Part shown: positions 8,928 to 16,178 of the stretch, one piece after another
Position numbering within the stretch: position 1 is the stretch's first letter
Layout: each line of letters starts with the position of its first letter
Assembly (NCBI GenBank): GCA_004211435.1
Contig: SECS01000001.1
Location: forward strand, 62,001 to 126,000
DNA from: Novosphingobium sp.
GTDB taxonomy: Bacteria; Pseudomonadota; Alphaproteobacteria; Sphingomonadales; Sphingomonadaceae
DNA: 64,000 nucleotides
Direction of reading: 5' to 3'
Notes under the pieces: generated by a model
What the model was told of the DNA's origin: nothing
The model's input: only the letters and a program-made list of their open reading frames with translations
The model's database searches: none
Program-made: the position numbers and the translations under genes

Positions 8928-9661
8928 ATGCTCATGCCCTTGAAGATCCGCTCGGGAATGGCGCGGATGATCGTCATGATGACCCACCAGATCGGCTTGA
9001 CGTAGAGCACGTTGCGCCGAGCGCCGACCGCCTTGAACACCGCGCTGGCGACTTCGGTCGGCTGGGCAGTGAGCTTGGCCGGCAGGTCCATGCCCGCGGT
9101 CATGCGCGTGTCGACGAAGCCCGGCAGGACGCTCAGTACGTGGACGCCCTTCTTGGCCAGGCGATTGCGCAGGCCCGACAAGAACGCCGTGTAGCCGGCC
9201 TTGGCCGAGCCGTAGACGTAGTTGCTCGCACGGCCGCGTTCGCCGGCGACCGAACTGATGCCGACCAGGGTGCCGCTGCCGCGCTGTTCGAAGCGGTTGG
9301 CGATCAGGCCGGTCAGCAGCGCCGGTCCCTCGAAATTGCTGCGGAAGGTCAGCGTCGCGGCTGCGGGATCGCTCTCCGAGCGCGCCTGGTCGCCGAGCAG
9401 TCCGACCACGCAGATCGCCGTGCCCGGCAGAGCGGGAAGGCCGTCGAGGAACGGCGCGAAGCTTTCGGTCGCAAGCACGTCGATCTCGTGCAGGGTTACC
9501 GCGACGCCGTGTCGCAGCTCGATGTCGGCCTTGTCGGTGACCAGCGCCCCAACGTCGCGCGCGGCGAGCTGGATCGGGTGACCGGCTGCGGCGAAGCGGT
9601 GCGCGAGGGCGAGGCCGATGTCGGACTTGCCGCCGATGATGAGCACGGGGTCTGCGGTCAT
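8924..9661 (-). CDS. dprE2: DprE2-like short-chain dehydrogenase (polyprenylphospho-2-keto-erythropentose reductase)
   Basis: This 245-residue short-chain dehydrogenase has an N-terminal nucleotide-binding motif (LIIGGKSDIGLALAHRFA) and the catalytic Ser-Tyr-Lys set in GISSVAGERG and YVYGSAKAG. A C-terminal hydrophobic tail (IWWVIMTIIRAIPERIFKG) suggests membrane association, as expected for an enzyme acting on a polyprenyl lipid. It starts inside the stop of the DprE1-like gene (ATGA). In mycobacteria DprE2 reduces the 2-keto intermediate made by DprE1 to give decaprenyl-phospho-arabinose. Function here rests on family resemblance plus the complete set of neighbouring genes. Confidence 0.82.
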   Translation of the reverse strand: MTADPVLIIGGKSDIGLALAHRFAAAGHPIQLAARDVGALVTDKADIELRHGVAVTLHEIDVLATESFAPFLDGLPALPGTAICVVGLLGDQARSESDPAAATLTFRSNFEGPALLTGLIANRFEQRGSGTLVGISSVAGERGRASNYVYGSAKAGYTAFLSGLRNRLAKKGVHVLSVLPGFVDTRMTAGMDLPAKLTAQPTEVASAVFKAVGARRNVLYVKPIWWVIMTIIRAIPERIFKGMSI

Positions 9662-10980
9662 AGCTCCAGTCTTTCCGATTGGCTCGAGGCGAAGGCGCCG
9701 GCGCCCTCGGCTTGGCGCAAGGCGAGGAATTGGGGAACGCGGGCGTCGCTCGCGCGCAAGGTGGCGGCGCTCATCCGGCTGTCCTTGGCCAGATAGAACC
9801 GCCCGCCGTGCGCGAGCACGATCGCGTCGAGCCGCTCCATCAGCGCGAGCGTCTTGGCGGAGACGGGGAAGTCGAGCGCCAGCGTGTAGCCGTCGAGTGG
9901 AAACGAGAAGGCTCCCCCCGGCAGCCCGCCGAGCCGCTTGAGCACGGCCAGGAACGAGCCCTGCCCGCTTTTCGCGATCGCCTCGAGCAGTTCGATCAGC
10001 CCGGCCCGGGCGGAGGCGAGCGGCAAGGCGCACTGGAACTGCAGCAAGCCGCGCCGGCCGTAGATCCGGTTCCACTGGCCGACCGCGTCGAGCGGATAGA
10101 AATAGCTGTCCCAGTCGACGAGTTGGAGCCCGCGCTTCATCACCTGGCGACGGTAGTAGGCGGCGTTGAAGGCCCTGACGGTCAGGCCGTTGAGCAGGCC
10201 CGAAGGCGCATCGAACGGCAGCGTGCGCAGCTTGCGGCGGGGCGTGCCGAACGGCGCGGCCTGCAGCGGTTCGGGCAGGTCCACGATCGATGCGTGCTCG
10301 CCGAGCATGATCGCCGAGCGGCCGAGACTCCGCCCGCCGGCGAGGCAGTCGATCCAGGCGACCGAATAGCGGACCTCGGCGTGGTCTTCGAACAGCCGCA
10401 TCGCCGTGTCGAGATCGGGCGCGGGCAGCGTGGTCTGGCGGATCCAGCCGCTCTCGACCCGCTGCAGGTGAAAGGCGATGTGCAGGATCACGCCGGTGAG
10501 CCCCATGCCGCCGATCGTTGCATCGAACAGGTCGGGATCGCTCGTCGGGCTGCAGCGCCGCACTTCGCCCGTGCCGTCGAGCAGGTCGAACCAGGCAACG
10601 AAACGGCCGAAGGCGCCGTCGCGGTGGTGGTTCTTGCCGTGGACGTCGGCCGCGACCATGCCCCCGATCGTGACGAACTTGGTCCCCGGGGTCACGGGTG
10701 GGAACCAGCCGCGCGGGAGGAAGGCATTGATGACCTCGGCCAGCAGCACGCCGGCCTCGACGACGAGCAATCCCGTATCGGCATCGAAGGCGAGCATACG
10801 GTTGAGGCGCAAGGTCGACACGGTGCCCGCCGGCTGTTGCGCGCAATCGCCATAGCCGCGCCCGTTGCCGCGCGCGATCAACGGCCTCTGCCCGATCAGC
10901 CCGCGCAGATCTTCTGCGGACCGGGGATCATGGACGACGCAATCCTGCCGCGGATAGCGCCCCCAGCCCGAGATCATCAT
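9658..10980 (-). CDS. dprE1: DprE1-like FAD-dependent polyprenylphospho-ribofuranose 2-oxidase
   Basis: This 440-residue flavoprotein of the VAO/PCMH FAD-binding type has PLIARGNGRGYGDCA as FAD-binding segment and VTPGTKFVTIGGMVAADVHG followed by KNHH. The latter corresponds to the DprE1 HGKNH active-site region. Near the C-terminus FYLAKDSRMSA carries the Lys equivalent to the DprE1 catalytic/inhibitor-contact Lys in TKDSRM. Both active-site features are present, so it should be catalytically competent. DprE1 oxidises the C2 hydroxyl of polyprenyl-phospho-ribose as the first half of epimerisation to arabinose. Its ATG at 10980 overlaps the GtrA stop. Confidence 0.87.
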   Translation of the reverse strand: MMISGWGRYPRQDCVVHDPRSAEDLRGLIGQRPLIARGNGRGYGDCAQQPAGTVSTLRLNRMLAFDADTGLLVVEAGVLLAEVINAFLPRGWFPPVTPGTKFVTIGGMVAADVHGKNHHRDGAFGRFVAWFDLLDGTGEVRRCSPTSDPDLFDATIGGMGLTGVILHIAFHLQRVESGWIRQTTLPAPDLDTAMRLFEDHAEVRYSVAWIDCLAGGRSLGRSAIMLGEHASIVDLPEPLQAAPFGTPRRKLRTLPFDAPSGLLNGLTVRAFNAAYYRRQVMKRGLQLVDWDSYFYPLDAVGQWNRIYGRRGLLQFQCALPLASARAGLIELLEAIAKSGQGSFLAVLKRLGGLPGGAFSFPLDGYTLALDFPVSAKTLALMERLDAIVLAHGGRFYLAKDSRMSAATLRASDARVPQFLALRQAEGAGAFASSQSERLEL

Positions 10981-11402
10981 GTGGCGTGCCCTGCCCCTGC
11001 GCCGCCGGTGAACACGTGGCGGCGATCGAGGTGATACTTGACGAAATAGCCGATCGAAAGCCCCAGTATCGCCCCGATCTCGCGCGCGGTCTGGGTCTGC
11101 CAGGAAAGCCAGAACAGCGTCTCGGTGCCCCAGAAGATCACCGTCGTGACCACGCCCATCAGCGTGTAAAGCGTGAAGCGGCGCCCGTGCGCCACCAGCC
11201 CGCGGGCCGGATCTGCGAAGATCCAGCGCTTGTCGAGCAGGTACTTGATGACGAGCCCCACGGACGTGCCGGCCAGCAGCGCCGGATAGTAGGCGACCTG
11301 GTCGTCGTCGAGCCCGAGGACCAGGCGCTGGGTTGCGAGATTGCTCGCCGTCGCGACCAAGGCGAAAACCACATAGCGCAGCACCAGCATCAGTGGGCTC
11401 AC
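10977..11402 (-). CDS. GtrA-family membrane protein (putative polyprenyl-phospho-sugar flippase)
   Basis: This small protein of about 141 residues has four hydrophobic helices in the GtrA pattern (VLRYVVFALVATASNLATQR; LLAGTSVGLVIKYLLDKRWI; FTLYTLMGVVTTVIFWGTE; IGAILGLSIGYFVKYHLDRR). The KYLLDKRWIF and KYHLDRRHVF repeats are characteristic. The GTG at 11402 overlaps the UbiA stop and has GGAAC upstream; an ATG at 11390 lacks a Shine-Dalgarno. GtrA proteins are thought to flip lipid-linked sugars. Here it sits between the enzymes building the lipid sugar and those finishing and using it. Confidence 0.85.
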   Translation of the reverse strand: MSPLMLVLRYVVFALVATASNLATQRLVLGLDDDQVAYYPALLAGTSVGLVIKYLLDKRWIFADPARGLVAHGRRFTLYTLMGVVTTVIFWGTETLFWLSWQTQTAREIGAILGLSIGYFVKYHLDRRHVFTGGAGAGHAT

Positions 11403-12841
11403 AACAGGGTTCCGGCCAGGGCCAGCAGGCCGACCGCGGCGACGCAGCCGTAGCTGACCCGGTCGCGCGCGGCGAAGACGAGCGGATCGTCGTGCATCTG
11501 CCCGCGATGGGTCAGGATGGCGATGCGGCTGTTCCAGAACAGCAGCACCAGGCAGATTCCCCAGAGCACCTCGGGCGTCGAGTAGAGCTGCCGCACCGGC
11601 TCCGAATTCGCATAGAGCGCAAGCACCAGCACCGAGACGAAGCCCGAAGAAACCGCCATGTTGCTGACGATCGCGAGATCGTCGACATGATAGCCGCGAC
11701 CGTGCGCACGCACCGTTCCCGAGGCGATGCCGTCGACGAGCTCGGCCTGGCGTTTCACGCTGGCGAGCGAGAAGAAGAAGAAGGTGGAGAAGGCCAGCAG
11801 CCAGACCGAGGCGGGCAGCCCCGTGGCCACCGACCCCGCCAGGATGCGCATGGTGTAGAGCACCGCGAGCATGCAGATGTCGATCACGACCATCCGCTTG
11901 AGCCAGAACGAATAGGCCGTGGTCAGCGCGAAGTAGCCGGCGAGCATGGCGAACAGTCCGGGTCCGGACAGCAGTGCGACGGCGCCCCCGGCCAGCCCCA
12001 GGACGGGCGCCATCCAGGTGCCGTGGCTGACCTTGACCGCACCCGAGGCGAAAGGCCGCCGGCACTTGCGCGGGTGTGCGCGGTCGGCCGCGAGGTCGAG
12101 CAGATCGTTGAGCACATAGGTGCTCGAAGCGACGAGGCTGAACGCGATCACGGCGAGCAGCGATTGCCAGAGCGTCGCGGGCGTCAACTGATGCGCGGCG
12201 AGCATCGGCAGGAGGATCAGCGCATTCTTGAGCCACTGATGCGGACGCAACACGCGCAAATAGTCGCGCACTTGCGAAGGCAAAGCCTCGAGATGCGTGG
12301 TGTCCTTGCCCAAGGCGTCGACGCGGGCGCGGAAAGCCGCGCTGGGGTTGACCGTGACCACGCCCGCCGAATGCTCCCAGACGGGCAGGTCCGCCGGTGC
12401 ATCGCCGATATAGCTGTAGCCCCCGGCGCCGAACCGCTCCTGCAGGAACTGCGCCTTGTTGGCCCCTTTGAGATTGATCCCGCCGCCCGATCCGTGCGCC
12501 TCGTCGAACAGATCCAAGTGAGCGGCGATGGCATCGGCCGTGGCCTGGAGCGAGGCCGTGACGAGCGCGACGCGCCCGCCGCGCGCGCGCCAGTCGCGGA
12601 CGAGGTCGAGCACTTCGGCGTTGTAGGGCAGCCGCGCCGCATCGAGGCTGGCGATCGCCCCCAGCCGCTGCTTGAGGGCGAGTGGCCCTTTATGAAGCAC
12701 AAAGGCGGCGACGAGGGGCGTGTACCATTTTGCCGTGCAGGCCGACCAGAAGGTCTCGAACAGCGAATCCGTCTGGATGAGCGTGTCATCGAGATCGACG
12801 ACCAGCGTCAATTTGGCGGGATTCCAGTTCGCGATGCTCAT
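11399..12841 (-). CDS. HAD phosphatase-UbiA prenyltransferase fusion (polyprenyl-phosphate phosphoribosyltransferase)
   Basis: This is a 480-residue two-domain protein. Residues 1-190 are a HAD-like hydrolase with the DLDDT nucleophile motif (Asp16, Asp18), a motif II VTAS segment at 94-97 and YIGDAPAD as the metal-binding loop. Residues 195-480 are a UbiA-type membrane prenyltransferase with NDLLDLAADRAHPRK (Asn245, Asp249, Asp253). The HPRK ending is typical of decaprenyl-phosphate 5-phosphoribose synthase (Rv3806c type). The fusion would couple transfer of phosphoribose from PRPP to polyprenyl phosphate with removal of the 5-phosphate. It is the first gene of the five-gene operon. The ATG at 12841 is preceded by GGAG at proper spacing. 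Confidence 0.87.
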   Translation of the reverse strand: MSIANWNPAKLTLVVDLDDTLIQTDSLFETFWSACTAKWYTPLVAAFVLHKGPLALKQRLGAIASLDAARLPYNAEVLDLVRDWRARGGRVALVTASLQATADAIAAHLDLFDEAHGSGGGINLKGANKAQFLQERFGAGGYSYIGDAPADLPVWEHSAGVVTVNPSAAFRARVDALGKDTTHLEALPSQVRDYLRVLRPHQWLKNALILLPMLAAHQLTPATLWQSLLAVIAFSLVASSTYVLNDLLDLAADRAHPRKCRRPFASGAVKVSHGTWMAPVLGLAGGAVALLSGPGLFAMLAGYFALTTAYSFWLKRMVVIDICMLAVLYTMRILAGSVATGLPASVWLLAFSTFFFFSLASVKRQAELVDGIASGTVRAHGRGYHVDDLAIVSNMAVSSGFVSVLVLALYANSEPVRQLYSTPEVLWGICLVLLFWNSRIAILTHRGQMHDDPLVFAARDRVSYGCVAAVGLLALAGTLL

Positions 12842-13034
12842 CGGCGGCTCCACGACCGCAAGCGAAGCCTGCGGCGAAGGGAAATGCAGCTCTGCGGATT
12901 ATGGTTAACAACCTAAAGAACCGTAAAAATTCCGAACATTCGCGGTAACCGATCGCACCGGATCGGGGGCTTCGCACGGTCATTCGCGCATCCGCGCCAT
13001 GGCCGGGACAACCAGTTGACCCCAGCGTCGCAGC

Positions 13035-13063
13035 ATTATATGCGACACACTATCGCACATAAT
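13035..13063. promoter_or_regulatory. Inverted-repeat operator upstream of SDR gene
   Basis: Arms ATTATATGCGA (13035-13045) and TCGCACATAAT (13053-13063) are complementary at 10 of 11 positions around a 7-base spacer. The site ends 15 bases before the SDR start, where a repressor would block transcription or initiation. No candidate regulator gene is adjacent. Confidence 0.5.
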
Positions 13064-13077
13064 TGAGAGCGCAGCCC

Positions 13078-13896
13078 ATGCCCCAAGCCGTAGCCGACGT
13101 CTCCGCCCGCTCGATCGCCGAGCTCGTTTCGCTCGCGGGACGCCGCGCCGTCGTCACCGGTGCCGCCTGGGGCCTGGGCAAGGCCACCGCGCGGCGCCTC
13201 GCCGAAGCTGGCGCCACGGTACTGATCGGCGACATCGATGCCGAAGCGGCCGCGGCGACCGCCGCCGAGCTGAGCGCCGCCCATGGCACCCGCGTCCTGT
13301 CGGTACATATGGACGCCAGCGACGCCGCATCGATCACCGCCGCAGCGGACCTCGCGGTCGCCGAATTCGGGGGCATCGACATCTGGGTCAACAACGCCGG
13401 CATCCCGCTGCACAAGCCGCTGCTCGACCTGACCGACGAAGAGTTCGACAGGGTCCAGGCGATCAACCTGCGCGGCACCTTCGTCGGCGCGCGCGAAGCG
13501 GCGCGACGCATGATCGCCGCCGAAATCCCCGGCGTGATCGTCAACGTCGCCTCGCTCGCCGGCCTGCGCGGCATCGCGCCGGGCCAGGCTGCCTATGTCG
13601 GCTCGAAGCACGGTGTCGTCGGCCTGACCAAGACGATGGCGCTCGAGTTCGGCCCCAAGGCCATCCGCGTCCTCGGGATCGCGCCGGGCGTCTGCCTGAC
13701 CGAGAAGACCATGCACCTCGCCAGCCTCGACGCCGAAGCGCTCAAGCGCATTCCCATCCCGGGCATCGGCGGCAGCCCCGTCGGCCGGCTCGGCGTCGCC
13801 GACGACGTGGCCCGCGTGATCCTCTTCGCGGTTTCCGACCTGGCGATGTTCATGAGCGGCTCGACCCTGATGGTCGAAGGCGGCGTCGCCGCCTGA
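13078..13896 (+). CDS. Short-chain dehydrogenase/reductase
   Basis: This 272-residue classical SDR has the cofactor motif TGAAWGLGKA, an acidic residue after beta-2 (LIGDID) that favours NAD(H), NNAG at the core, Ser in NVASLAG and YVGSKHG as the YxxxK active site. The C-terminal MSGSTLMVEGGVAA is typical. Substrate cannot be predicted. It appears to be a single-gene unit, with its own palindrome upstream and dps following after 120 bases. The ATG at 13078 gives a normal N-terminus; a TTG at 13063 is less likely because it lies in the palindrome. Confidence 0.88.
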   Translation: MPQAVADVSARSIAELVSLAGRRAVVTGAAWGLGKATARRLAEAGATVLIGDIDAEAAAATAAELSAAHGTRVLSVHMDASDAASITAAADLAVAEFGGIDIWVNNAGIPLHKPLLDLTDEEFDRVQAINLRGTFVGAREAARRMIAAEIPGVIVNVASLAGLRGIAPGQAAYVGSKHGVVGLTKTMALEFGPKAIRVLGIAPGVCLTEKTMHLASLDAEALKRIPIPGIGGSPVGRLGVADDVARVILFAVSDLAMFMSGSTLMVEGGVAA

Positions 13897-13947
13897 TCCC
13901 CACGCGCCGTCTCGAGGCCTCTGGACGGCGGGCCGTGCCGCTCTACT

Positions 13948-13989
13948 ATACCAGGGTATGAGCGCGCCGAGGCGCCAGCCGGCTATAGT
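13948..13989 (+). promoter_or_regulatory. ATACC-AG-GGTAT box and -10 element upstream of dps
   Basis: ATACCAGGGTAT (13948-13959) is a perfect inverted repeat with a 2-base centre. TATAGT at 13984-13989 fits a -10 hexamer. The box would then be centred near -42, the position of a class II activator. The same palindrome recurs elsewhere in the window. Confidence 0.5.
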
Positions 13990-14017
13990 GCGGATCACGA
14001 ACAAGCGGAGCCAAGCC

Positions 14018-14500
14018 ATGGGAAAGAGTCGAGCGATCAACATCGGTCTGACCGAACAGCAGCGGGCGGACATCGCCGAGGGCCTCTCGAAGCTGCTGGC
14101 CGACAGCTACACGCTCTACCTGATGACCCACAACTTCCACTGGAACGTCACGGGGCCGATGTTCAACACGCTGCATCTGATGTTCATGACGCAGTATACC
14201 GAGCAGTGGAACGCGCTCGACCTGATCGCCGAGCGCATCCGCGCGCTGGGTTTTCCCGCGCCGGGGACCTATGCCGAATTCGCTGAACTGGCTTCGATCA
14301 AGGAAGTCCGCGGCCAGCCCAAGGCGCTCGAGATGGTCGAGCATCTCGTCGCCGCGCAGGAAGCCACCGCGCGGACCGCGCGCGGCCTGTTCGACTTGGT
14401 CGACGAGGCCAACGACCAGCCGACCGCCGACCTGCTGACCCAGCGGCTCGACGTCCACGAGAAGACCGCCTGGATGCTGCGCAGCCTGCTCGAGGAATAG
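14018..14500 (+). CDS. dps: Dps-family ferritin-like DNA-protection protein
   Basis: This 160-residue four-helix protein is of the Dps/starvation-induced family. The ferroxidase signature THNFHWNVTGPMFNTLHLMF is clear at about residues 45-65, with YTEQWNALDLIAERI following. Dps oxidises and stores iron with hydrogen peroxide and coats DNA in stationary phase. A GGAG at 14007-14010 precedes the ATG at 14018. It converges with the SURF1 gene, seven bases away. The ATACC-AG-GGTAT box upstream suggests control by the FixJ/StyR-type regulator described below rather than a plain housekeeping promoter. Confidence 0.93.
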   Translation: MGKSRAINIGLTEQQRADIAEGLSKLLADSYTLYLMTHNFHWNVTGPMFNTLHLMFMTQYTEQWNALDLIAERIRALGFPAPGTYAEFAELASIKEVRGQPKALEMVEHLVAAQEATARTARGLFDLVDEANDQPTADLLTQRLDVHEKTAWMLRSLLEE

Positions 14501-14507
14501 GTCGAGG

Positions 14508-15197
14508 CTATCGCCGGAGCGCGACGATCGCAGCTCCGGCGCACAGCGCGGCGAGCGCGAACCAGGTCAGCGCATAGACCAGATGGTTGTCGGCGAACCG
14601 CACGACGGTGAGCCCGCCCAGCGGATAGCCGCCCGGATTGGGCGCGGCGTCGGCATCGACGAAGAACGGCGCGACCGGGCCAAGCCTTTTCGCCCGCGCG
14701 ATCGCCGCGACGTCGCGCGAATACCAGCGGTCGGCGGCGGGATCGTTCGCGCGCAGGAAGCCTCCGCCGGGCTCGCTCGCGCGCATAAGCCCGGTCACGG
14801 TGACAGGCGATGTGCTCCGCCCCTCGCGTCGGCTTGCTACCGCGCGATGCTCGCCGGGCACGAAGCCGCGGTTGACGAGGACGATGCCCTCGGAGGTGCG
14901 CAGCGGCGTCAGCACCCAGAACCCCGCGCCGCGCTCGGTCAGCGCCTGGACCAGTGCTTCGCGATCGTGGAGGAACATGCCGCTGAGCCGCACCTTGCGA
15001 TATTCGAAGGCGGACGGCTTCAGGCCCGGCCATTCGGTCTCCAACGGCGGGGCCTCCGCCGGCGCGTGGATCCGCGCTTCGACACGCGAGATCAGATCGT
15101 GCTTCCAGGCGCGCCGCTCGACCTGCCAGATGCCCAGTGCCGCGAACAGGCCGGCGCCGAACAGAGCCAGCGCCACGACCCCCCGTTCCTTGGCCAA
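14508..15197 (-). CDS. SURF1-family oxidase assembly protein
   Basis: This protein of about 229 residues has an N-terminal helix (VVALALFGAGLFAALGIWQ) and a C-terminal helix, with a soluble domain between them. The family motifs GIWQVERRAWK, VLVNRGFVP and NHLVYALTWF are all present. SURF1 aids haem insertion into terminal oxidases. It closes the cyoABCD cluster and overlaps the end of cyoD. I chose the TTG at 15197, which places KER before the first helix. A GTG at 15176 behind AAGGA is an alternative, and an ATG-like start at 15266 would overlap cyoD by about 64 bases. Confidence 0.85.
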   Translation of the reverse strand: MAKERGVVALALFGAGLFAALGIWQVERRAWKHDLISRVEARIHAPAEAPPLETEWPGLKPSAFEYRKVRLSGMFLHDREALVQALTERGAGFWVLTPLRTSEGIVLVNRGFVPGEHRAVASRREGRSTSPVTVTGLMRASEPGGGFLRANDPAADRWYSRDVAAIARAKRLGPVAPFFVDADAAPNPGGYPLGGLTVVRFADNHLVYALTWFALAALCAGAAIVALRR

Positions 15198-15202
15198 CCG
15201 CT

Positions 15203-15547
15203 TCAGGATGTGCCGTCCATCTCGGTCATCGGCATCATGTTGGTGTTCAGGTGGTACATGATCCACAGCGAGCCGGCGATCACGATCAGGACGATCACCG
15301 CCGCGAAGGCATAGGCAAGCAGCGTCCAGCCGCCTTCGGACTGCGTGTTGACGTGAAGGAAGCAGACCGTGTGAACGAGAATCTGCACCACCGCGAGCGC
15401 GATGATGATCGCCGCGACGGTCCCAACGTCGCTGATCGCCCCGGTCATCACCAGCCAGAACGGCACCGCGGTCAGCACGGCCGACAGCAGGAAGCCGATC
15501 AGGTAACCGCGGCGCGAACCGTGCGGGACTTCCGCGTGATCACTCAT
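15203..15547 (-). CDS. cyoD: Cytochrome bo-type quinol oxidase subunit IV
   Basis: This 114-residue protein has three membrane helices (RRGYLIGFLLSAVLTAVPFW; AAIIIALAVVQILVHTVCFL; LLAYAFAAVIVLIVIAGSLW) and the conserved HVNTQSEG segment after the second. This matches CyoD. It assists assembly of the quinol oxidase. It starts within the cyoC stop. Confidence 0.93.
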   Translation of the reverse strand: MSDHAEVPHGSRRGYLIGFLLSAVLTAVPFWLVMTGAISDVGTVAAIIIALAVVQILVHTVCFLHVNTQSEGGWTLLAYAFAAVIVLIVIAGSLWIMYHLNTNMMPMTEMDGTS

Positions 15548-16176
15548 CGCAGGACTCCCAGCAGGTAGACGAAGGTGAAGACGCCGATCCAGACGACGTC
15601 GAGGAAGTGCCAGAACATCGACAGGCAGAGCAGCCGCCGCTGGTTCTCGGCATGAAGCCCGCGCTGGCCGAGTTGGACCAACATCACCCCGATCCACAGG
15701 ATGCCGAAGGAGACGTGCAGCCCGTGCGTGGCGACGAGCGTGAAGAAGGCCGAGAGGAAGGCGCTGCGCTGCGGCGTCGCGCCTTCGGCGATGAGGTTGC
15801 CGAACTCGAACAGCTCGACCCCGACGAAGGCCAGCCCGAGCAGGCCGGTGATCGCGAGCCACAGCCTGGTGCCGCCGAGCTTGCCCTCCTGCATGGCGAT
15901 CATCGCGAAGCCGTAGGTGATCGACGAGACCAGCAGGATCGCGGTGTTGAGCGCGACCAGCGGCAGCTCGAAGATCTCGCGCGGGGACGGGCCGCCGGCA
16001 TAGCTCGTGCTGAGCACGCCGTAGGTGGCGAAGAGCGTCGCGAAGATCAGCGCGTCGCTCATCAGGTAGATCCAGAACCCCAGCAAGGTGCCCGAGCCGG
16101 GCTCGTGGTGGTGTTCGTGGGGGTCGAGGACGTAGAAGGCCGGTGCCGCGTCGGCGGGTTGTTGCGCGTCTGCCAT
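15544..16176 (-). CDS. cyoC: Cytochrome bo-type quinol oxidase subunit III
   Basis: This is a five-helix protein of about 210 residues homologous to subunit III. It shows GFWIYLMSDALIFATLFATY at the first helix and THGLHVSFGILWI and CLSMFWHFLDVVWIGVFTF near the end. The ATG at 16176 follows GGGGGCG. A GTG at 16182 overlapping the cyoB stop is also possible. Confidence 0.93.
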   Translation of the reverse strand: MADAQQPADAAPAFYVLDPHEHHHEPGSGTLLGFWIYLMSDALIFATLFATYGVLSTSYAGGPSPREIFELPLVALNTAILLVSSITYGFAMIAMQEGKLGGTRLWLAITGLLGLAFVGVELFEFGNLIAEGATPQRSAFLSAFFTLVATHGLHVSFGILWIGVMLVQLGQRGLHAENQRRLLCLSMFWHFLDVVWIGVFTFVYLLGVLR

Positions 16177-16178
16177 GG

